A DNA stretch of 64,000 bases from Stutzerimonas xanthomarina DSM 18231 (GTDB lineage: Bacteria > Pseudomonadota > Gammaproteobacteria > Pseudomonadales > Pseudomonadaceae), in NCBI RefSeq assembly GCF_900129835.1, contig NZ_FQXA01000001.1:744001-808000 (forward strand), in the 5' to 3' direction. The notes below the pieces were generated by a model. That model worked only from the letters and a program-made list of their open reading frames with translations, did not search any database and was not told the DNA's origin. Positions 36,524 through 46,786 of the stretch are shown here, piece after piece. Within the stretch, counting starts at the first letter, position 1. Each line of letters begins with the position of its first letter. Both the position numbers and the translations under genes were made by a program.

Positions 36524-38841
36524 GCCTGCAACCGGAAAAACCCCGTTACCGGCCTTACACCGGCGCGGCAGCAGGCTGGGGCGCGCTGCGCAGCGTCGCC
36601 AGCGTTTGGCTGGACAGCAAGCAGCCACTGAAAAACATCCGTGCCCTGCTGAAGACCAACCAGAACGGCGGGTTCGACTGCCCTGGCTGTGCCTGGGGCG
36701 ATTCGCCGGACGACGGCGCGGTGAAGTTTTGCGAAAACGGCGCCAAGGCGGTGAATTGGGAAGCCACCAGGCGGCGTGTCGATGCGGCCTTCTTTGCGCG
36801 TCACAGCGTTACCCAGCTGCGCGAACAGAGCGACTACTGGCTCGAGTACCAGGGCCGTCTGACCGAACCGATGCGCTACGACAGGGTCAGCGACCATTAT
36901 CTTCCCATCGGCTGGGACGAAGCCTTCGCCTTGATCGCCGAGCACCTGAACGCGCTGGAAAAGCCCGACCAAGCGGAGTTCTATACCTCGGGCCGCACCA
37001 GCAACGAAGCCGCATTTCTCTATCAGCTGTTCGTCCGTGCTTACGGCAGCAACAATTTCCCCGATTGCTCGAACATGTGCCACGAGGCCAGCGGAGTCGC
37101 GCTCGGCGAAAGTATTGGGGTCGGCAAGGGCAGCGTTACCTTCGGGGATTTCGCCCTGGCCGATGCCATCTTCGTACTCGGCCAGAACCCCGGCACCAAC
37201 CACCCGCGCATGCTCGAGCCGTTGCGCGAAGCGGTAGCGCGGGGCGCGCAGGTGGTGTGTTTCAACCCGCTGAAAGAACGCGGGCTGGAGCGCTTCCAGC
37301 ATCCGCAACACGCGCTGGAAATGCTCGCCAACGGCTCGGCACCGCTCAATACCGCCTTCTTCCGCCCGGCGTTGGGCGGCGACATGGCCGCCATACGTGG
37401 CATCGCCAAACTGCTGCTGTTCTGGGAGCGCGAAGCCCAGGCCAAAGGCAATCCCTCCGTGTTCGACCATGCCTTTATCGAGCAGCACACCCGTGGTATC
37501 GACAGCTATCTGGCGACCCTGGACGCCACACGCTGGGAAACCATCGAGGAACTGTCGGGCCTGGGCCTCGCCGAGCTGGAACAGGCAGCGCGGATTTTCC
37601 GTGATGCCGAGCGGGTGATCATCTGTTGGGCGATGGGCATCACCCAGCACCGCCATTCCGTTGCGACGATCCAGGAAATCACCAACCTGCAACTGTTACG
37701 CGGCAACCTGGGCAAGCCGGGCGCCGGGCTCTGTCCGGTGCGCGGCCACAGCAACGTGCAAGGCGACCGCACCATGGGCATCAACGAGCGGCCGCCCGCT
37801 GCGCTGCTCGATGCACTGGAAAAGCACTTTGGTTTCGCCGTGCCACGCCAATCCGGGCACAACGTGGTGGAAACCATCGCGGCGATGCTCGACGGTCGCT
37901 CGAAGGTTTTTATCGGCCTCGGCGGCAATTTTGCCCAGGCCACGCCCGACAGCCGGCGAACTCATCAGGCGCTGCACAATTGCGCGCTGACCGTGCAGAT
38001 CAGCACCAAGCTCAATCGCAGCCACCTGACTACCGGACGCGATGCGCTGATCTTGCCGTGCCTTGGCCGTACCGATATCGATCATCAGCCCAGCGGCCCG
38101 CAGGCCGTCACGGTGGAAGACTCGTTCAGCATGATCCACGCCTCTTACGGCCAGCTGGAGCCCATTTCGCCATTGATGCGCTCGGAGCCTGCAATCATTG
38201 CCGGCATTGCACAGGCAACGCTCGGCGCCAGCCCCGTGGATTGGCATGCGCTGGTCTTGGACTACGCGCGCATCCGTCAGTTGATCGCCGAGATCATCCC
38301 CGGCTTCTCCGATTTTGAAGAGCGCATTCGACAGCCCGGTGGCTTTCATCTGGATAACCCAGCGGCGGGCCGCCGCTGGAAGACCACCAGTGGCCGCGCC
38401 AATTTCATCACCAACCCGTTGCCGGCCGACCTGTTCGGCGAAGCGCTGCGTGACAGCGCTAGACAACCGGACCTGATCCTGCAGACCCTGCGCTCGCACG
38501 ATCAGTACAACACCACGATCTACGGTCTGGATGATCGCTATCGCGGTGTGAAGGGACAGCGTCGGGTCATCTTCGCCAATATCGACGACATTCGCCGGCT
38601 GGGCCATGAGCCGGGGCAGAAGGTCGACATCGAGTCGCTGTGGAATGATGGCGTCGCACGCCGGGTGGAGGGTTTCACCCTACTGGCCTTCGACATCCCG
38701 ACCGGACAGGCCGCCGCCTATTACCCGGAAACCAACCCGCTGGTGCCGCTGACCAGCGTCGGGATCGGCAGCCATACCCCGACATCCAAGGCGGTCGCGA
38801 TTCGGCTGCATGCAGCGAAACCGAGCCCGGTTATCGTCTGA
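36520..38841 (+). CDS. FdhF/YdeP-family molybdopterin oxidoreductase
   Basis: This DMSO-reductase-superfamily enzyme of 773 residues has an N-terminal FDCPGCAWGDSP and later KFCENGAK, typical of YdeP-type proteins. The molybdopterin segments TSGRTSNEAAFLYQLFVRAYG and CSNMCHEASGVALGESIG follow; one of these Cys could ligate Mo. FVLGQNPGTNHPRMLEPLRE, CPVRGHSNVQGDRTMG, and the C-terminal RSHDQYNTTIYGLDDRYRG cap domain complete the fold. No signal peptide, so cytosolic. Coupling to fdhD suggests the cofactor needs sulfuration; the physiological substrate (formate, or an acid-stress role as for YdeP) is not resolved. Confidence 0.9.
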   Translation: MSLQPEKPRYRPYTGAAAGWGALRSVASVWLDSKQPLKNIRALLKTNQNGGFDCPGCAWGDSPDDGAVKFCENGAKAVNWEATRRRVDAAFFARHSVTQLREQSDYWLEYQGRLTEPMRYDRVSDHYLPIGWDEAFALIAEHLNALEKPDQAEFYTSGRTSNEAAFLYQLFVRAYGSNNFPDCSNMCHEASGVALGESIGVGKGSVTFGDFALADAIFVLGQNPGTNHPRMLEPLREAVARGAQVVCFNPLKERGLERFQHPQHALEMLANGSAPLNTAFFRPALGGDMAAIRGIAKLLLFWEREAQAKGNPSVFDHAFIEQHTRGIDSYLATLDATRWETIEELSGLGLAELEQAARIFRDAERVIICWAMGITQHRHSVATIQEITNLQLLRGNLGKPGAGLCPVRGHSNVQGDRTMGINERPPAALLDALEKHFGFAVPRQSGHNVVETIAAMLDGRSKVFIGLGGNFAQATPDSRRTHQALHNCALTVQISTKLNRSHLTTGRDALILPCLGRTDIDHQPSGPQAVTVEDSFSMIHASYGQLEPISPLMRSEPAIIAGIAQATLGASPVDWHALVLDYARIRQLIAEIIPGFSDFEERIRQPGGFHLDNPAAGRRWKTTSGRANFITNPLPADLFGEALRDSARQPDLILQTLRSHDQYNTTIYGLDDRYRGVKGQRRVIFANIDDIRRLGHEPGQKVDIESLWNDGVARRVEGFTLLAFDIPTGQAAAYYPETNPLVPLTSVGIGSHTPTSKAVAIRLHAAKPSPVIV

Positions 38842-38844
38842 TCA

Positions 38845-38870
38845 GCACTTTCGGAATGCCCGGAAAGTGC
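38845..38870 (+). terminator. Inverted repeat after the molybdoenzyme gene
   Basis: GCACTTTC / GAAAGTGC with a 10-nt loop starts 3 bp after the stop. There is no T tract, so it may be a Rho-linked end or a stability hairpin. Confidence 0.4.
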
Positions 38871-39042
38871 ACCTGAAAGCGTCTGCACAAGCGCATTCAG
38901 ACCGTCTCGCTTGATGCTAGTTCCCCCGCCAAATCAAATACTTACGAAAAGCGAAACACATCACACCTTTCATCGCTAGAGCCTTGCGAAAGACCGCCTT
39001 CGCGCGTGAGGATCGCGGCGCCATTCACTGAGAGGTTTCACC

Positions 39043-39504
39043 ATGAAGTATTCCTCGATTCTGCTGTTGTCCGCGGGCCTGCTGAGCGGTGCCGCCTGCG
39101 CCGGAAGCAACACCGAAGCCGCCGTTGGCGGTGCATTGGGCGGTGCGCTCGGCACCGTCGTCGGTGAGCACCTTGGCGGCTCGACAGGCGCCACCATCGG
39201 GGCCGGTGTCGGCGGCGCTGCGGGCGGCATGGTCGGCGCCGACAAGCGCAGCCGTACCGAAGCGGCCATCGGCGGCGGCCTTGGCGCAGCGGGCGGTAAC
39301 GTGATCGGCCAGCGCGTCGGTGGCAGCACCGGCGGCCTGATTGGTGCAGCCGTGGGTGGCGGCGCCGGCGGCGCGATCGGCAATGCTTACGGCGACGATG
39401 ACGACTATCGCAATGACCGCCGCTACCGTGACGACCGCCGCTACTACGGCCATCCGGGCAAAGCCAAGGGACACTGGAAGCACAAACACAAGCATCACCG
39501 CTGA
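39043..39504 (+). CDS. Glycine-zipper outer-membrane-type protein
   Basis: This 153-residue exported protein has a signal peptide MKYSSILLLSAGLLSGAACA followed by three glycine-zipper segments (GGALGGALGTVVGEHLGG, GAGVGGAAGGMVGADK, GGGLGAAGGNVIGQRVGG) and a tail rich in Arg, Tyr, Lys and His (RRYRDDRRYYGHPGKAKG, then WKHKHKHHR). Glycine-zipper proteins of this kind (YmgG/OmpA-like) sit in the envelope. The His/Lys tail could bind metal or nucleic acid or peptidoglycan. AGAGG lies 8 nt upstream of the ATG; it appears to be monocistronic. Confidence 0.85.
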   Translation: MKYSSILLLSAGLLSGAACAGSNTEAAVGGALGGALGTVVGEHLGGSTGATIGAGVGGAAGGMVGADKRSRTEAAIGGGLGAAGGNVIGQRVGGSTGGLIGAAVGGGAGGAIGNAYGDDDDYRNDRRYRDDRRYYGHPGKAKGHWKHKHKHHR

Positions 39505-39608
39505 GCCGGATGCCGGTTCGCCGGGCTTATCCGCAGCCCAACTGCAGGGGCGCTATCGCCAGCGTCTCTGCATTTATCTCGCAATCTCGATGTAGCCGCT
39601 CGCTACGT

Positions 39609-40055
39609 TCAGCAATCAGCCTCGACCGCCAACGCCTCCAGCGCCTGACGCAAGCCAGCTGGGATCGGCGTCGGTCGATTGCTGGCGCGGTCCACGAACA
39701 CATGCACGAAGCGCCCCGCCGCACAGGCCTGCGCTTCGCCTGCCTTGAAGATGGCCAGCTCGTACTGCACCGAGCTGTTGCCAAGCTTGCCCACCCGTAA
39801 GCCGACTTCCAGCACATCGGGAAAGGCGATGGACGCGAAGTAATCGCATGACGAGCTGACGACAAAGCCCACCACCTCGCCTTCGTGAATGTCCAGCCCG
39901 CCACGCTCGATCAGATAGGCATTCACCGCGCTATCGAAGTAGCTGTAATAGACGACGTTGTTTACGTGGCCGTAGATGTCATTGTCATGCCAGCGCGTGG
40001 TGATGGGCTGGAAGTGGCGGTAGTCGGCACGCAAGTGCTGCGGTTGTTCGGCCAT
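39609..40055 (-). CDS. Hot-dog acyl-CoA thioesterase (4HBT/YbgC type)
   Basis: This 148-residue protein has the hot-dog catalytic segment [20 protein letters not shown] near residues 21-40, with the active-site Asp/His, then [20 protein letters not shown] and [14 protein letters not shown]. It hydrolyses acyl-CoA thioesters. It is downstream of the iron alcohol dehydrogenase gene on the same strand (59-bp gap) and would fit the acyl-CoA chemistry of this region. Confidence 0.9.
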   Translation of the reverse strand: MAEQPQHLRADYRHFQPITTRWHDNDIYGHVNNVVYYSYFDSAVNAYLIERGGLDIHEGEVVGFVVSSSCDYFASIAFPDVLEVGLRVGKLGNSSVQYELAIFKAGEAQACAAGRFVHVFVDRASNRPTPIPAGLRQALEALAVEADC

Positions 40056-40114
40056 TCGAGTAATCCTTGTTGAGCAAACCGACGCACCGCAGGCGACGCG
40101 GCGCGCCCATGGGG

Positions 40115-41278
40115 TCAGTACGCGGCGCGGTAGATGGCCAAGGCATCGGCCTCAGTGACTTCGCGCGGATTGTTGACCAACAGGCGCTGCTGCAGCATCG
40201 CTTCCTTGGCGAGTTGCGGCAGCATGTCCTCCGGTACACCGGCGTCGCGCAGGCGGGTCGGTAGCCCGACGCGGGCGCTCATCTGCTCGAATTCCTCGAT
40301 CAGCTGGTCGGCGTAGGTCGACGGGTCGTCCGTGCGCAGCCGATCACCGAGGATGATCGGCGCCAGCTCACCGTAGTGCGTGGTCGCCGCGCTGACGTTG
40401 AAGCGCAGCACCTGCGGCAGCACCAGTGCGTTCGACAGCCCGTGCGGGATATGGAAATTGCCACCCAGCGGGTAGGCCAGTGCATGCACGGCCGCCACTG
40501 GCGCGTTGGCGAAAGCCTGACCGGCCAGACAGGCGCCGAGCAGCATGGCCTGGCGCGCCTCCCGGTTGCTGCCGTTGTGCACCGCCTCGTCGAGGTTAGC
40601 CGCCAATAGACGCAGCGCCTCACGGGCCAGCAGGTCCGACATCGGGTTCTTTTTCAATGCACTGGTATAGGCCTCGATGGCGTGCACCATGGCGTCGATG
40701 CCGGTGGCTGCGGTGACCGCCGGGGGCAAACCGAGCGTGAGGTCGGCGTCGAGCAGCGCCAGATCAGGTAGCAGCAACGGCGAGACCACGCCCATCTTGG
40801 TTGTTTCGCCAGTGGTGATGATCGCGATCTGCGTCACCTCGGAACCGGTGCCAGCGGTGGTCGGCACCTGAATCAGCGGCAGGCGCTGGCCCTTGGCGTT
40901 GCCCACACCGTAGATGTCCTGCAGCGATTGCTCGCAGGCCGGATGCGCCAGCAAAGCCACCAGCTTGGCGACGTCCATCGAACTGCCGCCACCGAAGCCA
41001 ATGATGAGATCGGCTTTGAGCGATCTGGCCTGCTCCACCGCAGCCGTGACGATGTGCTCTGGCGGATCGGCGATGACCTGATCGTAGACCGCGACTTGCA
41101 AGCCTTCGGTCTCGAAGCCCGGCAAGACCTCATTGAGCAGGCCAAAGCGGGTAATGCCCGGATCGGTCACCACCAGCACCGAGCGCGCCCCGCGCTCCTT
41201 GCAGAGGCTGGCCAGCCGGCGCGACGAGCCGGGCTCGCAGATCAATTGTGCGGTTGTGGCAAAGCTGAACGGATGCAT
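40115..41278 (-). CDS. Iron-containing (group III) alcohol dehydrogenase
   Basis: This NAD(P)-dependent dehydrogenase of 387 residues has the cofactor loop [20 protein letters not shown] near residue 93. Metal ligands appear as the Asp and His of [20 protein letters not shown] near 190-205, then His in [20 protein letters not shown] and the following [13 protein letters not shown]. It probably interconverts short- or medium-chain alcohols and aldehydes. The acyl-CoA dehydrogenase gene lies 154 bp upstream on the same strand; that gap shows no gene. Confidence 0.92.
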   Translation of the reverse strand: MHPFSFATTAQLICEPGSSRRLASLCKERGARSVLVVTDPGITRFGLLNEVLPGFETEGLQVAVYDQVIADPPEHIVTAAVEQARSLKADLIIGFGGGSSMDVAKLVALLAHPACEQSLQDIYGVGNAKGQRLPLIQVPTTAGTGSEVTQIAIITTGETTKMGVVSPLLLPDLALLDADLTLGLPPAVTAATGIDAMVHAIEAYTSALKKNPMSDLLAREALRLLAANLDEAVHNGSNREARQAMLLGACLAGQAFANAPVAAVHALAYPLGGNFHIPHGLSNALVLPQVLRFNVSAATTHYGELAPIILGDRLRTDDPSTYADQLIEEFEQMSARVGLPTRLRDAGVPEDMLPQLAKEAMLQQRLLVNNPREVTEADALAIYRAAY

Positions 41279-41431
41279 GGTGATCCTCTTGATAGGTATG
41301 GGTCTCTACGGAACGCAACTACGTTTTTTTGTCGTTCCTCGCCTCGTTTCGCGAGCAAGCTCGCAAACCCCGACTACGCGTCCCGCCACAACGACAAGGA
41401 TGCACGGCGGGTGCCCTCATCCAGCGCAAAA

Positions 41432-43222
<1,791 letters not shown>

Positions 43223-43224
43223 GC

Positions 43225-44463
43225 TCACGCCTCCTTCTTGTGGTCGGCGAAGCGGCCGCCAAGGGTGGCCAGGCTGTCGATCAGCTCGGCAGGCTTCCAG
43301 TGCTCGCCGTGCTGCTCGGCCAGAGCATTCAGGCGATCACGAATGGCCGGCAGGCCCTGACGATCGGCCCAGGTCATCGGCCCGCCGACTTCAGCCGGGA
43401 AGCCGTAGCCATTGAGATAGACGGTGTCGATGTCGGCGCTGGATTCAGCCATGCCTTCCTCGAGAATCTTCGCGCCCTCATTGACCAGCGCCAGCAGGCA
43501 GCGCTCGAGGATTTCCTCACTGCCAATCTCGCGACGCTCATAGCCGAGCCGCTCGGACTCACGCTGCACCAGCGCGTCCACTTCCGGATCCTGCTCGGCC
43601 TGGCGGCTGCCCTCGGCATAGCGGTAGTAGCCCGTGCGCGATTTTTGGCCGAAGCGGCCCAGCTCGCAGAGACGATTGTCGACCTGCACCTCAGGCTCAT
43701 CCTGGCCCTTGCCGGACAGTTCACGGGCGCGCCACTCCAGGTCGATACCGACCACGTCGTACATGCGGAACGGGCCCATGGCGAAACCGAAGCCCTGCAG
43801 CGCGGCGTCCACCTGATGCGGATAGGCGCCTTCGAGCAGCATCATCCGCGCCTCGCGCACATAGGTGGCGAGCATGCGGTTGCCGATGAAGCCCGGGCAG
43901 TTGCCGGCGACCACACTGACCTTGCCCATGCGCTTGCCGAGCGCGGTGGATGCTTCGAGCACCGCTTTGGAAGTCTTCGCGCCGCGGACGATCTCCAGGA
44001 GTTTCATGATGTGCGCCGGGCTGAAGAAGTGCAGACCCACAACCTGCTCGGGGCGCTTGGTGACCGCGGCAATGGCGTCGATATCCAGCGCCGAAGTGTT
44101 GCTTGCAAGGATGCCGCTCGGCTTCACGATGCCGTCCAGCTCGCGGAAGATCTTCTGCTTGAGTTCGAGGTTTTCGTACACCGCCTCGATCACCAGATCC
44201 ACATCGGCCAGCGCCTGGTAATCGGCCGCCTTGCTGATGCAGGCGCGTCGCGTCGCCGCTTGAGCCTCGTCGATGCGACCCTGGCGCACGTTGTGCGCGT
44301 AGGTGTCAGCCACCACGCCCAGCGCCTGTTCCAGCATCTCGGGGTTGTTGTCCAGCCACAGCACCTGCACGCCGGCGTTGGCCAGGCTCATGACGATCCC
44401 GCGGCCCATGGTGCCGGCGCCGATCACGGCGGCGGTCTGGATATCGAAGCGGTCTTGGCTCAT
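43225..44463 (-). CDS. 3-Hydroxyacyl-CoA dehydrogenase
   Basis: This NAD-dependent beta-oxidation enzyme has 412 residues. Rossmann motif AAVIGAGTMGRGIVMSLANA is near residue 11. ASNTSALDIDAIAAVTKRPE and the catalytic VGLHFFSPAHIMKLLEIVRG follow at about 120-160, then NCPGFIGNRML. The C-terminal domain is duplicated: GAYPHQVDAALQGFGFAMGP and later NGYGFPAEVGGPMTWADRQG. It lacks an enoyl-CoA hydratase domain. It leads the pair with the acyl-CoA dehydrogenase and is divergent from the LysR gene. Confidence 0.94.
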   Translation of the reverse strand: MSQDRFDIQTAAVIGAGTMGRGIVMSLANAGVQVLWLDNNPEMLEQALGVVADTYAHNVRQGRIDEAQAATRRACISKAADYQALADVDLVIEAVYENLELKQKIFRELDGIVKPSGILASNTSALDIDAIAAVTKRPEQVVGLHFFSPAHIMKLLEIVRGAKTSKAVLEASTALGKRMGKVSVVAGNCPGFIGNRMLATYVREARMMLLEGAYPHQVDAALQGFGFAMGPFRMYDVVGIDLEWRARELSGKGQDEPEVQVDNRLCELGRFGQKSRTGYYRYAEGSRQAEQDPEVDALVQRESERLGYERREIGSEEILERCLLALVNEGAKILEEGMAESSADIDTVYLNGYGFPAEVGGPMTWADRQGLPAIRDRLNALAEQHGEHWKPAELIDSLATLGGRFADHKKEA

Positions 44464-44566
44464 TGCAGCAGTCCTCGTCGCAAGGCAGAAAAAATCAGAA
44501 GACCTACCTTAGATGAAGACGGTACTATTTTTGAAATTTAGTCTTGTGATGATTCAAATTCATTAG

Positions 44567-45475
44567 ATGAATATCTACAGCTTCGATCTCAATCTACTCC
44601 GCGTGCTAGACGCCCTGCTGCGCGAACGTAACGTCTCCCGTGCCGCCGAGCGCCTGTCGCTCAGCCAACCGGCGGTGAGTAATGCGCTCAATCGTTTACG
44701 TGAACTGCTCGATGATCCACTGCTGGTACGCGTGGGCCGGGTCATGCAACCCACCCCGCGCGCATTGAGCCTGGAAGCGCCGATCCGCGATGCGCTGCAA
44801 CAGATTGAGCACACGCTCAATGCCGGTGACTTCTTCGATCCCGCTACCAGCCGCCAGCGCTTCGTAATTGCGGTGACCGACTATGTCGAGCTGATCTGCA
44901 TGCCGCCGTTGATGGCCCATCTGGCGAAGCTAGCGCCTGGGATCCAGCTGGGCATCCAGCACCTGACCCCTTCCCTGCCAGCGGAGGCGCTGGATAACGG
45001 CGCGATCGACCTCGCGGTCGGCCGGTTTTTAGACGTTCCGACCCGTTTCCACACCCGCCGCTGGGCCAGCGAAACGCTGCAGGTCGCGCTGCGTAAACAA
45101 CATCCGTTGATAGACGGCGATCTCGACCTGACTACGTTTTTGCGGTTGCGCCATCTCTGGGTTCATGGCGGCCAGACCCGGGGCATGGTCGATCAGTGGC
45201 TGGAGGATCATGATCTTGCCAGGGATGTGGTCTACACCACCCCCAACTACCTGCAGGCCGCCCACATCGTAGCCAGCAGCGACCTCGCCGCAGTACTCCC
45301 GACCGGGCTCGCTCGGCATTTCGCCGGGCTGCTACCCCTGCAACTGTTCGATCTGCCCTTCGATCTCGGCACCTTCCAGCTGGATATCGTCAGTGTCGCT
45401 CAGCGGGAGCGGGATGCGGCTTTGCAGTGGCTCATCGAGCAGATCGTGGCCGTTGTGGAGAAACCGCCCCAGTGA
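44567..45475 (+). CDS. LysR-family regulator (NodD-like), divergent from beta-oxidation genes
   Basis: This 302-residue regulator has the HTH in DLNLLRVLDALLRERNVSRA and ERLSLSQPAVSNALNRLREL, then DDPLLVRVGRVMQPTPRALS. The effector domain has the NodD-like ITDYVE-type VTDYVELICMPPLMAHLAKL. The 103-bp gap to the divergent 3-hydroxyacyl-CoA dehydrogenase gene, AT-rich, would hold both promoters, so control of that module by an acyl-CoA-related ligand is likely. Confidence 0.9.
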   Translation: MNIYSFDLNLLRVLDALLRERNVSRAAERLSLSQPAVSNALNRLRELLDDPLLVRVGRVMQPTPRALSLEAPIRDALQQIEHTLNAGDFFDPATSRQRFVIAVTDYVELICMPPLMAHLAKLAPGIQLGIQHLTPSLPAEALDNGAIDLAVGRFLDVPTRFHTRRWASETLQVALRKQHPLIDGDLDLTTFLRLRHLWVHGGQTRGMVDQWLEDHDLARDVVYTTPNYLQAAHIVASSDLAAVLPTGLARHFAGLLPLQLFDLPFDLGTFQLDIVSVAQRERDAALQWLIEQIVAVVEKPPQ

Positions 45476-45535
45476 GTAATGACGGTTGGGCTTCAACCTC
45501 GCGGGCAGGCCAGCCCGTGCTTTTTCACAGGCAAC

Positions 45536-45560
45536 AAAAAACCCGCCGAAGCGGGTTTTT
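45536..45560. terminator. Bidirectional terminator shared by LysR gene and small RNA copy 1
   Basis: CCCGC CGAA GCGGG flanked by A6 on one side and T5 on the other works on both strands: it ends the small RNA and also the LysR gene 61 bp upstream. Confidence 0.85.
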
Positions 45561-45642
45561 CTAACCATCCGAATCCTTCCGGTTGCCGTCCTGGCGATGG
45601 TCGATCCTCCTTGATCCTGAGCGCGTCCTGCGCTTCAGAGGT
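45536..45642 (-). ncRNA. RsmX/Y/Z-family small RNA, copy 1 (CsrA/RsmA sponge)
   Basis: About 107 nt on the minus strand. Four small hairpins each put GGA in the loop: 45620-45634 (stem AGCGC/GCGCT, loop AGGAC), 45603-45616 (GATC/GATC, loop AAGGAG), 45585-45595 (GCC/GGC, loop AGGAC) and 45569-45582 (CCGGA/TTCGG, loop AGGA). A terminator stem CCCGC/GCGGG with TTCG loop and six Ts ends it. This is the RsmX/Y/Z architecture; these RNAs bind RsmA/RsmE dimers and relieve translational repression. Start is placed from a TAATCT -10-like element (45649-45654). The copy at 48279-48386 covaries in the stems. No coding frame explains the pattern. Confidence 0.8.
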
Positions 45643-45697
45643 GGGCATAGATTAATCACAGGCGTGTCGACGCTAAAGAGCCAATAACTGGGATCCG

Positions 45698-45715
45698 TGT
45701 AAGCCTTTGGCTATA
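45698..45715 (-). promoter_or_regulatory. GacA-type upstream activating sequence, copy 1
   Basis: On the minus strand this reads TATAGCCAAAGGCTTACA. Against the known GacA box TGTAAG-N6-CTTACA, the promoter-proximal half CTTACA is perfect with exactly N6 spacing, while the distal half is degenerate. It lies 44 bp before the -10 element, and an identical 18-mer precedes copy 2. Confidence 0.65.
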
Positions 45716-45849
45716 GCTGAAACAAACGCACCGTAACGCTGTCGTGCGTGCACCGCCATGAGGCGTATAGAGCGTTACGAGCCGAAGGCCAGACCAGCCA
45801 CGCATACAAACGCGGGCGGTCCAGACCAGGGGACCGCCCGTAACCGCCT

Positions 45850-45944
45850 TTACTGCTCAAGGAAGTTCAGAAGGTGCTGGTTCAGCCGATCCTTGTGCGT
45901 ATCGGCCAAGCCATGCGAATAAAGCTGATAGATGAACGGTTCCA
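45850..45944 (-). pseudogene. C-terminal stub of an alpha/beta hydrolase
   Basis: On the minus strand an open stretch ending at TAA (45850-45852) encodes LEPFIYQLYSHGLADTHKDR followed by LNQHLLNFLEQ. This resembles the last 30 residues of non-haem chloroperoxidase-type alpha/beta hydrolases, with the catalytic His in the SHGLADTH context. There is no start, a stop precedes it, and no upstream family sequence remains. Probably a decayed gene; similarity is judged from the motif only. Confidence 0.45.
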
Positions 45945-46204
45945 GACATTAATTAGTCATCATTAACAACCGTTTACGCCGGATATCAGCGGGCTCACCC
46001 TGAGTCTTTATTCACTTAAATATAAACAACGCTGTACTTATATCTCTATCTGCGTATATTGACGGCCACTGCTTCGCAATTAACACTTCGACACCCGGCT
46101 TGATGTTTCTCTGTTTCATCTCCTCGGTTCGTTTTGCTTCTCGCTTCTCAGTCTCGGCGCCGAACGGTTCTGCGCTGTAGCCTTAAAACACCTTGGAGAT
46201 ACTC

Positions 46205-46417
46205 ATGTCTACTCGTCAAAATGGCACTGTCAAATGGTTCAACGATGAAAAAGGTTTTGGCTTCATTACGCCGACCGACGGCAGCGAAGACCTTTTTGTC
46301 CATTACCGCTCGATCGAAAGCGCCGGCTTCAAAAGCCTGAGCGAAGGCCAGGCAGTCTCTTTCATGGCCACTAAAGGTCAGAAAGGCATGCAGGCCGATC
46401 AGGTACAAGTCTCTTAA
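46205..46417 (+). CDS. Cold-shock protein (CspA family)
   Basis: This 70-residue single CSD-fold RNA chaperone starts [20 protein letters not shown] with RNP1 KGFGFI and an RNP2 variant [11 protein letters not shown], then [15 protein letters not shown] 46205 has GGAG 7 nt upstream. A long AT-rich region (about 45960-46204) precedes it and may contain a long 5' UTR, as in cold-inducible csp mRNAs. It lies between the two Rsm-type RNA genes. Confidence 0.94.
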   Translation: MSTRQNGTVKWFNDEKGFGFITPTDGSEDLFVHYRSIESAGFKSLSEGQAVSFMATKGQKGMQADQVQVS

Positions 46418-46488
46418 GACGCCTGACTCGATCGATACTGTTTCGCCGGCTATATAAAAAAGCCGACTAGACAGTAAAAGATAAAAAG

Positions 46489-46517
46489 ATGCCCCGACTG
46501 GTTCGGGGCATTTTTTT
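46489..46517 (+). terminator. Terminator after the cold-shock gene
   Basis: ATGCCCCGA / TTCGGGGCAT stem, 4-nt loop, then seven Ts. A second imperfect hairpin (GCCGGCT/AGCCGAC) lies just before it near 46446-46466. From 46520 to 46786 no gene is seen. Confidence 0.85.
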
Positions 46518-46786
46518 GCCTGTAAGAATTACCGAGTCAATCATAGGCAAGCACCCCCAGCCACTCGCTGGTGTTATTGCATGCTTGTAAACGCCCTATC
46601 GATAATCCCGGACATATTCAAGCGGCATGCATCTGGACCGCGTGTATTCCCTGCCAAACGAGCGTGTCAATTTAGCAGAGGTGTGGAACCGACATGCCGA
46701 TGCTGCCGGATGGGGAATCAGCTAGGCGGGCACGCATCGAATGGCGGCATCTGCTGAATGGCAGGAGTGCTCACCTTTGCAGATCG

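Noticed and set aside
36454..37692. A 412-codon minus-strand frame over the molybdoenzyme.
   Set aside because: Antisense shadow of the FdhF/YdeP gene.
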